Shown here piece after piece: positions 42,121-50,433 of a stretch of DNA of 64,000 nt. A program made the position numbers and the translations under genes. This DNA is from Gilichinskyi gelida (GTDB lineage: Bacteria > Acidobacteriota > Thermoanaerobaculia > Gp7-AA8). The notes under the pieces are model-generated. The model had not been told where the DNA came from. It saw only the letters and a program-made list of their open reading frames with translations, and searched no databases. The first letter of the stretch is position 1, and every line of letters begins with the position of its first letter. The DNA lies in assembly GCA_038040385.1 (NCBI GenBank), contig JBBPII010000018.1, positions 62,001 through 126,000 on the forward strand, written 5' to 3'.

Positions 42121-42574
42121 GTCGGCGCGCACTCGGCTGCTTCGCTGGAAACTGAATTTCTTCCCCGCTTACCGCGGCACCGGCGCGCGCGTGACGTACA
42201 TCGCCGACGACTTCCGCGAGGTCCGCGTCCGCCTCCCGCTTTCGTGGCGTACGCGAAACCTGGTCGGCACCATCTTCGGCGGCAGCCTGTACGCCGCGGT
42301 CGATCCGATGTACATGATCATGCTCATCCGTCTCCTCGGCCCCGGCTACGTGGTGTGGGACAAGGCGGCCACCATCCGCTTCCGCAAGCCGGGACGGACG
42401 ACGCTGCACGCGACGTTCACCATCGACGAGGCGGAGCTCGATGCGGTCCGCGCGGCCGCGGCAAGCGGCGAGCCGATCGATCGGATCTACAACGTTGAGC
42501 TGGTCGACGCCGAGGGGACAGTGCACGCGAAGATCGAGAAGGTGATCTACATCCGGCGCCGCCCGTCACCCTGA
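42113..42574 (+). CDS. DUF4442 hot-dog-fold putative thioesterase
   Basis: 153 residues. The pattern RNLVGTIFGGSLYAAVDPMYMIML and KAATIRFRKPG is that of DUF4442/YiiD-C-like hot-dog proteins, probably acyl-CoA thioesterases; no substrate can be named. The TGA stop is inside the family A repeat (the last residues RRRPSP are partly repeat-encoded). Overlaps tag, so the two share a transcript with the CPBP gene. Confidence 0.75.
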   Translation: MPESARTRLLRWKLNFFPAYRGTGARVTYIADDFREVRVRLPLSWRTRNLVGTIFGGSLYAAVDPMYMIMLIRLLGPGYVVWDKAATIRFRKPGRTTLHATFTIDEAELDAVRAAAASGEPIDRIYNVELVDAEGTVHAKIEKVIYIRRRPSP

Positions 42575-42639
42575 GCCGCGGAGACGGCGAAGGGTCTCAG
42601 GATGCGCATCCGGAGACCCTTCGCTGCGCTCAGGGTGAC
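42564..42639. repeat. Family A palindromic repeat giving stop codons to both convergent genes
   Basis: GTCACCCTGAGCCGCGGAGA at the left and TGCGCTCAGGGTGAC at the right. The CCCTGA at each end is in frame as the terminator codon: TGA 42572-42574 for the plus-strand gene, TGA 42632-42630 for the minus-strand gene. Long hairpin; plausible bidirectional terminator. Confidence 0.85.
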
Positions 42640-43541
42640 GAGGCGCGAAAGCCCAGCGCCTCCGCCTCCACCGCGTAAATGTCGCGCAGCCCGTTGCCCG
42701 CGCCGCGGATCTGCTCCAGCAGCTCGCCGTACGACAGCCGTTTGGTGCGCGGCCCGCGCTGCGTGCGGCGGTTCGAGGAGAAATAGAACGTCTTGCCGTC
42801 CGGCGCGAGCTTCGGCGCGAAATCCCAGAACGGCGAATTGATCGCCGCGCCTGGGTTCTTCAGCGGCGACCAGCCCTCCGCCGTCCGCGTGCTGACGTAG
42901 AGATCGAACCCGCCGAGGCTGTCGGGACGGCCTTCGATCGCCACCACCATCGCCGACTGATCGGGCGTGACGTACGGCTCGTATTCGTTCGCCTCGCTGT
43001 TGATCGCCGGCCCGAGGTTCTCGGCCTTCGGGTAGCCGCCGTCGACGAGCTTCGCGCTCCAGATATCGACCCCGCCCCGCCCACCCTCCCGCTCCGAGCC
43101 GAAGTAGATGGTCCCGTCGCTGGTCATGGTCGGGAACCACTCGTTGGCCTCGGAATTCATAGCGCCGCCCGCTGGCCGCGGCTCGCTCCACGCCCCGTCC
43201 GGCTGGCGGTCCATGATCCAGATGTCGAGATCGCGGGTCTTTTTCTCGCCATTCGGGCGGCCAGAGATGAAGAGCAGGTGCCGGCCGTCGGCGGTGATGG
43301 ACGGATCGGCATCGCGGTACTGCCCGGAAAACGGCGCGACCTCGGGGGTGGTCCATTTCGCATCGACCAGCCGCGAGAGGCAGATGGTCCAGTACGAAAA
43401 GTCGGGACTGTTCTTGATGAAGTAGAGCGTCTTGCCGTCGGGCGTGAACGCGGGATGCGACTCGTCGTCGCCGGTGGAGATGAGGCCCGGGGCGAAGATG
43501 GCGGGTGCAGCCGCCAGGAGAAGGACCGCAGCGATTCGCAT
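42630..43541 (-). CDS. Secreted PD40/TolB-like beta-propeller protein
   Basis: 303 residues from the ATG at 43541. Signal peptide MRIAAVLLLAAAPAIFA. Four or five blade motifs of the WD40-like PD40 type: HPAFTPDGKTLYFIKN, DPSITADGRHLLFIS, FPTMTSDGTIYFGSE, EPYVTPDQSAMVVA and APKLAPDGKTFYFSSN. Such periplasmic propellers bind proteins or carbohydrates; no enzyme motif is evident. Stop codon is inside the convergent family A repeat. It diverges from the large flavoenzyme gene with 52 nt between starts. Confidence 0.82.
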   Translation of the reverse strand: MRIAAVLLLAAAPAIFAPGLISTGDDESHPAFTPDGKTLYFIKNSPDFSYWTICLSRLVDAKWTTPEVAPFSGQYRDADPSITADGRHLLFISGRPNGEKKTRDLDIWIMDRQPDGAWSEPRPAGGAMNSEANEWFPTMTSDGTIYFGSEREGGRGGVDIWSAKLVDGGYPKAENLGPAINSEANEYEPYVTPDQSAMVVAIEGRPDSLGGFDLYVSTRTAEGWSPLKNPGAAINSPFWDFAPKLAPDGKTFYFSSNRRTQRGPRTKRLSYGELLEQIRGAGNGLRDIYAVEAEALGFRASSP

Positions 43542-43593
43542 GCGATGATCGTAGCCTGAAAGAATCAATGAGATCCCGCCGTTTGGAGCACGC

Positions 43594-46500
43594 GTGAAAC
43601 TCGGAATCGAACCGTTCGAATATCGTGACCTCTATGACTGCGCGCGGCTGGAGGAGCTGGCGGGAGTCTTCGACCATTTCCTGGAGCGCAACGACGCGGC
43701 GCTCTTCGCGCGATTCGAGGCCTACCGCGCAGCGATGCAGAACGCCATCGCGCACGGCGGACTCCCGACGCCCGAGGAGTCGGCGCTGCTCATCGACGCC
43801 AGCCGCCACCTCGGCGCGTTTCTGGAGCGCCTCTTCGACACCGACAGCACGCCGGTGCGGCTGCGCACGCAGCGCGACGCGCAGGTGGCGCGCTTCAAGA
43901 AGGAGTTCGTGGCCAAGCGCGTGGCGAAAGCGCCGCGGTCGGAGGGCGCGGAGCGGTTCACGCATTCGGTCGAGGTGCTGATCGCGGCGCTGGCGAGCGC
44001 GCAGGACCGCGAGCGCGATCTCGAGCACGCCCTGGCCGTCACCGCCAACCGTCTCCTCGATTTCGAGCGCGAGTACCCGCGCGCGGCGAAGGCATGGACC
44101 CCGTCGACCGAGACGCGCACCGCGCTGGCGCAGCTCCGCGACGAGCTGCGCGCCATCGGCGGCTTCCCCGACGCGGTGGTGCAGGAAAACCACGTCCAGT
44201 CCGACGAAGGCATCGCGCGCGAGGCCGCCGCGGTGCACGCCCTCGTCGACATGCTTGTGGAGTGGACCGCCGCCGAGTGGAGGAAGGGCCGCTTCGCGCA
44301 GTGGACGTCGTTCCGCCTGCCGAGACCGGTGGTGTACGAGCACCTGGTCGGCGAGCCGGAGCACTTCCGCCGCCGCGACGGCTTCAAGCTCACCGACCCG
44401 CGCATGACGCCGCGCGAGATCACCGACGAGGCGCATTACTGCATCTATTGCCACGAGCGGAAGAAGGACTCCTGCTCGCGCGGCTTTGTCGAAAAGGACG
44501 GCAATTACAAACCGAATCCCCTCGGCGTGCCACTGGAGGGCTGCCCGCTCGACGAGCGCATCGGCGAGATGAACGCGTTGCGCGCCGAGGGCGAGTCGCT
44601 CGCCGCGCTGGCGATGGTCATGATCGACAACCCCATGTGCCCCGGCACCGGCCATCGCATCTGCAACGACTGCATGAAGGCGTGCATCTTCCAGAAACAG
44701 GATCCGGTCAACATCCCGCAGATCGAGACCGGCGTGCTCACCGACGTCCTCTTCCTGCCGTGGGGATTCGAGATCTACTCGCTGCTGACGCGCTGGAACC
44801 CGCTGCACGCGCGGCGTCCGGTCGCGCTGCCGTACAACGGCAAGAACGTCCTCGTCGTCGGCCTGGGGCCGGCCGGCTACACGCTCGCGCATTTTCTGGC
44901 CAACGAAGGCTTCGGCGTCGTCGGCATCGACGGCTTGAAGATCGAGCCGATCGAGGAGAAATGGCTGCGCGAGCCGATCCGCGACGCGCGCGCGCTGTGG
45001 GACGAGCTGGACGAGCGCATCCTCGCCGGCTTCGGCGGCGTGTCGGAGTACGGCATTACCGTGCGGTGGGACAAAAACTTCCTCAAGGTCATCCGCATCG
45101 CGCTGGAGCGGAAGAACAACATCCGCTTCTACGGCGGCGTGCGCTTCGGCGGCACGCTCACCATCGAAGACGCGTTCGACAGCCTGGGCTTCGATCACAT
45201 CGCCATCGCCGCCGGCGCCGGCACGCCGACCATCGTCCGGATGAAGAACAACCTCATTCGCGGCATCCGCAAGGCGTCGGACTTCCTCATGGCCCTGCAA
45301 CTCACCGGGGCGGGGAAGAAGTCGTCGATGGCCAACCTCCAGGTGCGCCTGCCGGCCGTGGTCATCGGCGGCGGCCTCACCGCCATCGACACGGCGACGG
45401 AGCTGATCGCGTACTACCCCGTGCAAGTCGAGCGGGTCCTCGACCGCTACGAGACGCTCTGCGCCGAGGCCGGTGAGACCGCCGTGCGGGCGGGGTATGA
45501 CGGCGAGGAGCTGGGAATCCTCGACGAGCTCCTCGGCCACGGGCACGCCATCCGCGCGGAGCGGAAACGCGCCGCGGCGGCCGGCGAGAAGCCCGACCTC
45601 CTCTCGCTGGTGCGCGCCTGGGGCGGCGCGACCATCGCCTATCGCAAGACGATGCAGGATTCCCCCGCGTATCGCCTCAATCACGAGGAGATCATCAAGG
45701 CCCTCGAGGAGGGCATCGGCTACGCCGAGAACCTCTCGCCGGTCGAAGCGCTGGCCGACGAATTCGGCCACCTTAAGGCGCTCGTCTTCTCCAAGCAGGT
45801 CGTCGAGGACGGGCGGTGGAAGGACTCCGGCGAGGTGGTGGAGATGCCGGCGCGCTCGGTGATGGTGGCGGCGGGCACCAGCCCGAACGTCATCTACGAG
45901 AAAGAGCACCCGGGGACGTTCCGCCTCGACAAGTACGGGCAGTTCTTCCAGAGCTACGCCGTCTCCGGTGTCATCCCGAGCCGCGAAGACGGCGAGGGAT
46001 CCCCCGCGCATGTGCAAGGCGGGTCCGAGCTGATCGAAGGCGACGGCTTCTTCACCTCATATCAGCGCGGCGAGAAACGCATCACCTTCTACGGCGACAA
46101 CCACCCGCGCTACGCCGGCAACGTGGTCAAGGCCATGGCGTCGGCGAAGGACGGGTACCCCCACGTGGTCGCGCTCTTCGACGGACAGCTCGGCGCCACC
46201 GACGAAAGCAGATGGCTCGACCTGGTGCGAACGCTCGACGACGGTCTGGTGGCGCGCGTGCATCAGGTCAACCGCCTCACGCCGACCATCGTGGAGGTCG
46301 TGGTCCGCGCGCCGTTCGGCGCGAAAAAGTTCGAGCCGGGGCAGTTCTTCCGCCTCCAGAACTTCGAGTCGCACGCGCTGAACGTCGACGGCACGACGCT
46401 GCAGATGGAGGGCATCGCCTTGACCGGTGCGTGGACCGATCCCGACCGCGGGCTGCTGTCGCTGATCATCCTGGAGATGGGCGGCTCGTCGCGCCTCTGC

Positions 46501-47226
46501 GCCTACCTGCAACCGGGCGAGCCGGTGGTGGTCATGGGCCCCACCGGCACGCCGACGGAGATCCCGCGCGACGAGACGGTGCTCCTGGCCGGCGGCGGCC
46601 TGGGCAACGCGGTGCTCTTCTCCATCGCCAAGGCGCTGAAGGACAACGGCTGCCGCGTCGTCTACTTCGCCGGCTACAAGAAGGCGGCGGACGTCTTCAA
46701 GCGCGACGAGATAGAGGCGGGGACGGATCAGGTGATCTGGTCGGTCGACGCCGGGGAGCCGATCGCGCCGCGGAGGCCGCAGGACGCGAACTTCATCGGC
46801 AACATCGTGCAGTCGATGGTGGCCTACGCGTCGTCAGCCGATCGCCGCTTCGACTTCAAGGACGTCGCCCGCCTCATCGCCATCGGCTCCGACGGCATGA
46901 TGCGCGCGGTGAAGGACGCCCGCCACGGCGTCCTCGCGCCGTACCTCAATCCGCAGCACGTCGGCATCGGCTCCATCAACTCGCCGATGCAATGCATGAT
47001 GAAGCAGGTCTGCGCGCAGTGCCTGCAGCGCCACGTCGACCCCGTCAGCGGCAAGGAGTCGTTCGTCTTCTCCTGCTTCAACCAGGACCAGCCGCTCGAC
47101 GAGGTCGACTTCGTCAACCTCCGCGCCCGCCTCCGCCAGAACACCGTGCTGGAGAAGCTCGGCAACCTGTGGCTGACCCGGCTCCTGGCGATGGCGCGGG
47201 AGAGGGAAGTGGTGGGGGTACCATAG
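43594..47226 (+). CDS. Single-chain Nfn-like NAD(P)/ferredoxin flavoprotein fusion
   Basis: 1210 residues. N-terminal 270 residues are helical and unrecognised. Then a cysteine-rich iron-sulphur part (HYCIYCHERKKDSC at about 281; CPGTGHRICNDCMKACIF at about 350), a GltD-type FAD/NAD(P) reductase (VVGLGPAGYTLAHF, about 421; VVIGGGLTAIDTATE, about 588) and a ferredoxin-reductase-like FAD/NAD module (about 879-1100; FEPGQFFRLQNF, GGGLGNAVLFSIAKAL). It ends with a PyrK/NfnA-like CMMKQVCAQCLQRH cluster (about 1132). NfnA and NfnB are normally separate. The role is probably electron transfer between NADH, NADPH and ferredoxin. A family A half-repeat is read in frame near residue 793 (VIPSREDGEGSP). 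Confidence 0.75.
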   Translation: MKLGIEPFEYRDLYDCARLEELAGVFDHFLERNDAALFARFEAYRAAMQNAIAHGGLPTPEESALLIDASRHLGAFLERLFDTDSTPVRLRTQRDAQVARFKKEFVAKRVAKAPRSEGAERFTHSVEVLIAALASAQDRERDLEHALAVTANRLLDFEREYPRAAKAWTPSTETRTALAQLRDELRAIGGFPDAVVQENHVQSDEGIAREAAAVHALVDMLVEWTAAEWRKGRFAQWTSFRLPRPVVYEHLVGEPEHFRRRDGFKLTDPRMTPREITDEAHYCIYCHERKKDSCSRGFVEKDGNYKPNPLGVPLEGCPLDERIGEMNALRAEGESLAALAMVMIDNPMCPGTGHRICNDCMKACIFQKQDPVNIPQIETGVLTDVLFLPWGFEIYSLLTRWNPLHARRPVALPYNGKNVLVVGLGPAGYTLAHFLANEGFGVVGIDGLKIEPIEEKWLREPIRDARALWDELDERILAGFGGVSEYGITVRWDKNFLKVIRIALERKNNIRFYGGVRFGGTLTIEDAFDSLGFDHIAIAAGAGTPTIVRMKNNLIRGIRKASDFLMALQLTGAGKKSSMANLQVRLPAVVIGGGLTAIDTATELIAYYPVQVERVLDRYETLCAEAGETAVRAGYDGEELGILDELLGHGHAIRAERKRAAAAGEKPDLLSLVRAWGGATIAYRKTMQDSPAYRLNHEEIIKALEEGIGYAENLSPVEALADEFGHLKALVFSKQVVEDGRWKDSGEVVEMPARSVMVAAGTSPNVIYEKEHPGTFRLDKYGQFFQSYAVSGVIPSREDGEGSPAHVQGGSELIEGDGFFTSYQRGEKRITFYGDNHPRYAGNVVKAMASAKDGYPHVVALFDGQLGATDESRWLDLVRTLDDGLVARVHQVNRLTPTIVEVVVRAPFGAKKFEPGQFFRLQNFESHALNVDGTTLQMEGIALTGAWTDPDRGLLSLIILEMGGSSRLCAYLQPGEPVVVMGPTGTPTEIPRDETVLLAGGGLGNAVLFSIAKALKDNGCRVVYFAGYKKAADVFKRDEIEAGTDQVIWSVDAGEPIAPRRPQDANFIGNIVQSMVAYASSADRRFDFKDVARLIAIGSDGMMRAVKDARHGVLAPYLNPQHVGIGSINSPMQCMMKQVCAQCLQRHVDPVSGKESFVFSCFNQDQPLDEVDFVNLRARLRQNTVLEKLGNLWLTRLLAMAREREVVGVP
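45970..46023. repeat. Family A half-element embedded in the Nfn-like gene
   Basis: GTCATCCCGAGCCGCGAAGA then GGCGAGGGATCCCCCGCGCATG. Only the left arm is clear; the right end is uncertain. Read as VIPSREDGEGSPAH, the same frame as the ileS copy. Confidence 0.7.
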
Positions 47227-47230
47227 GCCT

Positions 47231-47380
47231 ATGGCAGAACTGCCCATCGAAGAGGAAGGCGTCGAAATCGACGATCCGGAGCTGCTGGCGGAGCTGGACG
47301 CGGCGATGGAAGAGGTCGAGCGCGGAGAGGTGGGAAGACCGCTCGACGAGATCCTCGCAGAGTTTCGCGCTCGCAAGTGA
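47231..47380 (+). CDS. Small RelB/ParD-like antitoxin, 49 residues
   Basis: Too short for most gene tables. ATG at 47231, 49 codons, very acidic: MAELPIEEEGVEIDDPELLA and ending RPLDEILAEFRARK, the tail typical of antitoxins that sit next to ParE/RelE toxins. The stop overlaps the GTG of a ParE-like reading frame (GTGA). Only 4 nt after the flavoprotein stop. Confidence 0.65.
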   Translation: MAELPIEEEGVEIDDPELLAELDAAMEEVERGEVGRPLDEILAEFRARK

Positions 47381-47551
47381 CGCATCAGGTCATCACGTCG
47401 CGGCGTGCGGATCGGCAAATCGCGAGAGCGTTGGCGTGGTGGGCTCGCCATCGCGACAAAGCTCCCGGTGCACTTAGCGAAGAGCTCGAAAACGCCAAGC
47501 GTCGTCCTCTTGGTTCTCTGGCACGCCAGCCGCCGCCCGCCCCGCTTATGA
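47377..47551 (+). pseudogene. ParE/RelE-type toxin remnant with internal deletion and frameshift
   Basis: Starts with GTG overlapping the antitoxin stop: MTHQVITSRRADRQIARALAWWARHRDK...SEELENA is a normal ParE N-terminus. The downstream part continues in the +1 frame as VVLLVLWHASRRPPRL followed by TGA at 47549-47551, which is a normal ParE C-terminus. The central strands (about 30 residues) are missing. In the original frame it runs on as meaningless PPPAPLMTKSLP to 47568. The antitoxin is intact, so a deletion that disarmed the toxin is the simplest reading. Confidence 0.7.
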
Positions 47552-47567
47552 CAAAATCGCTGCCGTG

Positions 47568-48320
47568 ATGGACACGATGGAGCTCGTGCTTCGCCTGGTC
47601 GCCGCCACGCTGATCGGCAGCGGCATCGGACTCGATCGTGAGGTCCGCCGCAAACCGGCCGGGATGCGCACGCACGCGCTGGTCTCGCTCGGGGCCGCGC
47701 TGGTCACGGTAGTCACTATCCGCATGGGCCCGCCATCGGCCGATCACCTCAACGCCGTCAGCCGCGTCATCCAGGGCATCATCGCCGGCGTCGGCTTCCT
47801 CGGCGGCGGCGCGATCCTCAAAGGCGACCGCGAAATGGTCCACGGGCTGACCACCGCCGCCTCGATCTGGCTCTGCGCCTCCCTCGGCATCGCCTGCGGC
47901 ACCGGACAGTGGGGCGCGGCGCTCATCGCGTGCGTGATCGCGCTGCTGATCCTCGTGGTAGGAGGCCCCGTCGAAGGGCTGGTTCACCGGTTGTTCGATC
48001 GGAACAATTCGAAGGGATCACTAACCGGGCGCGTGGTCCGCGGTGATCGAGTCCCGCCCACCCCGAGACCGCGAGACCGCGCAACCGCGCAACCTCATCG
48101 CATCCTCCCCTGCTCCACCATCAGACAGCGGTCCTGCACCACCTTGATGCCCGCCTCGGCGAGCTTCTGGGCGGCCTCATCGTTGCGGATGCCGAGCTGG
48201 AACCAGACGAATTTCGGCTTGGCGGCGAGGATGTCGTCGACGTGCGGGGGGATGTCGGTGGGACGGCGGAAGACGTTGACCATGTCGACCGGACGGCCGA
48301 TCTCGGCCAGCTTTCTGTAA
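47568..48320 (+). CDS. MgtC/SapB-family membrane protein with readthrough C-terminus
   Basis: 250 residues from the ATG at 47568. The first ~140 are MgtC-like: GSGIGLDREVRRKPAGMRTHALVSLG, GFLGGGAILKG and LTTAASIWL, with four or five membrane segments. MgtC proteins protect against low Mg2+ stress. After about residue 145 the sequence changes to SLTGRVVRGDRVPPTPRPRDRATAQP, encoded by a family E repeat, and then runs 226 bp antisense to the CoA-binding gene. The true family ends near residue 145-150, so the original stop was probably lost; a shorter natural protein in a relative would show it. Confidence 0.7.
   Translation: MDTMELVLRLVAATLIGSGIGLDREVRRKPAGMRTHALVSLGAALVTVVTIRMGPPSADHLNAVSRVIQGIIAGVGFLGGGAILKGDREMVHGLTTAASIWLCASLGIACGTGQWGAALIACVIALLILVVGGPVEGLVHRLFDRNNSKGSLTGRVVRGDRVPPTPRPRDRATAQPHRILPCSTIRQRSCTTLMPASASFWAASSLRMPSWNQTNFGLAARMSSTCGGMSVGRRKTLTMSTGRPISASFL
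48060..48096. repeat. Family E repeat at the MgtC/CoA-binding junction
   Basis: ACCCCGAGACCGCGAGACCG then CGCAACCGCGCAACC. Read in the MgtC frame as RPRDRATAQP, the frame used in the glycosyltransferase copy. The stop of the convergent gene (TCA on the plus strand, 48095-48097) touches its right end. Confidence 0.65.
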
Positions 48321-48535
48321 ACCTTCTGGCCCAGGATCTCGGTGACCTCGGGGTAGTAAACCGGCACGGGGATGATCTCGTAGCCGGCCGCAGCCATGTG
48401 GGCGGGGACGTAGTGGCCGGCCTGGTCGGCGTGGGATTCGGGCTTGATGCCGAGGACGGCGATGCTCTTGGTCTCCCGCAGCATCTGCTGGATTCCGGCG
48501 TTGTCATTGATCAGGTTGGCTTTCCAGTCGGGCAT
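48095..48535 (-). CDS. CoA-binding-domain protein (YccU-like)
   Basis: 146 residues from the ATG at 48535 (MPDWKANLINDNAG), with GAGGAG upstream. Rossmann-type CoA-binding domain: SIAVLGIKPESHADQAGHYVPAHM, YEIIPVPVYYPEV, VWFQLGIRNDEA and CLMVEQGR. The family (PF13380-like) binds CoA; the physiological role is unclear. The 10 upstream codons of the open frame are not included since the SD points to this ATG. Confidence 0.88.
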   Translation of the reverse strand: MPDWKANLINDNAGIQQMLRETKSIAVLGIKPESHADQAGHYVPAHMAAAGYEIIPVPVYYPEVTEILGQKVYRKLAEIGRPVDMVNVFRRPTDIPPHVDDILAAKPKFVWFQLGIRNDEAAQKLAEAGIKVVQDRCLMVEQGRMR

Positions 48536-48634
48536 GGCTTCTCCTCGGGCGGCGGAGCTTAGCAAAAGGAGCGGAATATAGGTGCATTCCGGTTCGCTTT
48601 TCCCCTCAAATCCAAAACGAAGAGGTCCGGCAGG

Positions 48635-50368
48635 ATGAAACGTGCAGCAGCCTTCCTATTTCTTTTCGCGATCCCGAACGTTGTCTTGGCCGCAGGAGAG
48701 ATGCGGCCAATGCTCGTGGCGACGAAGTCCCTCGGCCGCTTTGCCGTGAAGTCGCTGGCCGTCGGATTCGATCCGTCCGAGCCGGCGCGCAACTTTCACG
48801 AGTTCAAGCTCGTCAACGGGTTCGCCGCGAATCTCACCGAGGAAGAAATCGTCGAGTTGAGGAAATCCGCGCAGGTGCTCTTCGTCGAACCGGACGTGGA
48901 ACGCCACGCGTTCAGCACGAGCCTCCGGCCGATCGCGAACGCCAGTACGCCGTTCGCGCAGGTGACGCCGTACGGGATCAGCCTCGTCCACGCTCAGCAG
49001 GCGTGGGTGGGGGGCCGCGGAGCGAACACCAACGTCGTCGTCATCGACACGGGCATCGACTATCGCCATCCCGACCTCGCCGCCCGTTATGCAGGCGGTT
49101 TGAATACCATCGCCAACAACGACGATCCGCTGGATGACAACGGACACGGCACGCATTGCAGCGGAACCATCGCCGCGATCGACGACGGTGTCGGCGTCGT
49201 CGGGGTCGCTCCTCAGGCGCGCCTGTGGGCGGTGAAGGTGCTCGATGAGGAAGGGAGCGGAAAAAGCTCAAACGTCCTCAAGGCGCTCGACTGGGTCGTG
49301 CAGAAGAAGACGGAGCTCGGCGGGAACTGGATCGTGAGCCTCTCGCTCGGATCGTGCTCGCCGTCGACGCTCGAGCGACAGGGCTTCGAGCGAGCCACTA
49401 CGGCCGGCGTTCTCGTCGTCGCCGCGGCCGGCAATCACGACCCTTCCGCGGCGGACGTGTGCACCGCCGACAACAACAACTCCTACGCCGTGAGCTATCC
49501 GGCTGCCTACGCCGGCGTCGTCGCCGTCGCCGCGGTGAACAGTTTGCAGAGCGTCGCCGACTTCTCGAACTTCGGACCGCAGGTCACGCTGGCCGCTCCC
49601 GGCGTTGATGTCTTCTCTACCTTCCAAGTGGGCCAGGGCGATTGGTCGCTGCTGACGCCGAACGGCGGAACGCCGGTCGTCGCGCCGCCGGTCAGGGGCT
49701 CGCCGGCGAAGGACATCACCGGACCATATGTCTTCTGCAACCTGGGCAAGGTCGGGGAGTTCCCTGCCTCGGTCAATGGGAAGATCGCGCTGATCAAGCG
49801 TGGCGACATCACGTTCAAAGAGAAGTCGAAGAACGCGAAGGCTGCCGGCGCCGCTGCGGTGGTCATCTTCAACAGGGACACCAGCGCGATTTTATGGACG
49901 CTCCTTGCGCGCCTCGACGCGAACGGAAACGTGAACCCGGCCGTCTGTGACAACCCCGAGACTGCGGCCAGCTGCCATGATGATCCGGCGGACGTCGCGT
50001 TCGACTGGCCGCTAACCGTGGGCATGCCTCTCGCCGACGGCGAAGCGCTGGTCAACCAGCCAAAGTCGTCGATCACCATCAATTACCGCCTCGACGATGA
50101 CTACGCGATCCTGAGCGGCACGTCGATGGCCTGTCCGCACGTCGCCGGCGTCGCCGCGACCGTGTGGTCGATGGCGCCGAGCGCGACGGCCGATGCGATC
50201 AAGCAGGCACTGATCTCCACGGCGCACGACCTCGGGGCTCCCGGTCCGGACAACAACTACGGGAACGGCTTGATCGACGCCGAGAAGGCGGGCAAGCAGA
50301 TCAATCCTGGCGCGTTCATTCCGCAGCCCTCCAAGCCCACCGGTCGCACCCCCGGACGCCGCCACTGA
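48635..50368 (+). CDS. Secreted subtilase (S8) with PA insert and I9 propeptide, copy 1
   Basis: 577 residues. Signal peptide MKRAAAFLFLFAIPNVVLAA; inhibitor_I9-like propeptide to about residue 92 (FEFKLVNGF... LFVEPDVERHAF). Peptidase domain triad: Asp in VVVIDTGIDYRHPDL, His in GHGTHCSGT and Ser in LSGTSMACPHVAG. A protease-associated domain is inserted between His and Ser (about 350-440: GKIALIKRGDITFKEK). A short Pro/Arg tail ends it. Extracellular protein breakdown is expected. A paralogue follows in tandem. Confidence 0.92.
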   Translation: MKRAAAFLFLFAIPNVVLAAGEMRPMLVATKSLGRFAVKSLAVGFDPSEPARNFHEFKLVNGFAANLTEEEIVELRKSAQVLFVEPDVERHAFSTSLRPIANASTPFAQVTPYGISLVHAQQAWVGGRGANTNVVVIDTGIDYRHPDLAARYAGGLNTIANNDDPLDDNGHGTHCSGTIAAIDDGVGVVGVAPQARLWAVKVLDEEGSGKSSNVLKALDWVVQKKTELGGNWIVSLSLGSCSPSTLERQGFERATTAGVLVVAAAGNHDPSAADVCTADNNNSYAVSYPAAYAGVVAVAAVNSLQSVADFSNFGPQVTLAAPGVDVFSTFQVGQGDWSLLTPNGGTPVVAPPVRGSPAKDITGPYVFCNLGKVGEFPASVNGKIALIKRGDITFKEKSKNAKAAGAAAVVIFNRDTSAILWTLLARLDANGNVNPAVCDNPETAASCHDDPADVAFDWPLTVGMPLADGEALVNQPKSSITINYRLDDDYAILSGTSMACPHVAGVAATVWSMAPSATADAIKQALISTAHDLGAPGPDNNYGNGLIDAEKAGKQINPGAFIPQPSKPTGRTPGRRH

Positions 50369-50433
50369 CCTACCAATGATCCCAAGGGCGGCGGCCGTTA
50401 ACGCCGCCGCTCTTGGACGTTAGAATGACCGGG

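Noticed and set aside
42547..46017. 1156-codon open frame on the minus strand
   Set aside because: Antisense shadow of the Nfn-like flavoprotein and of the propeller gene in another frame; no recognisable domain.
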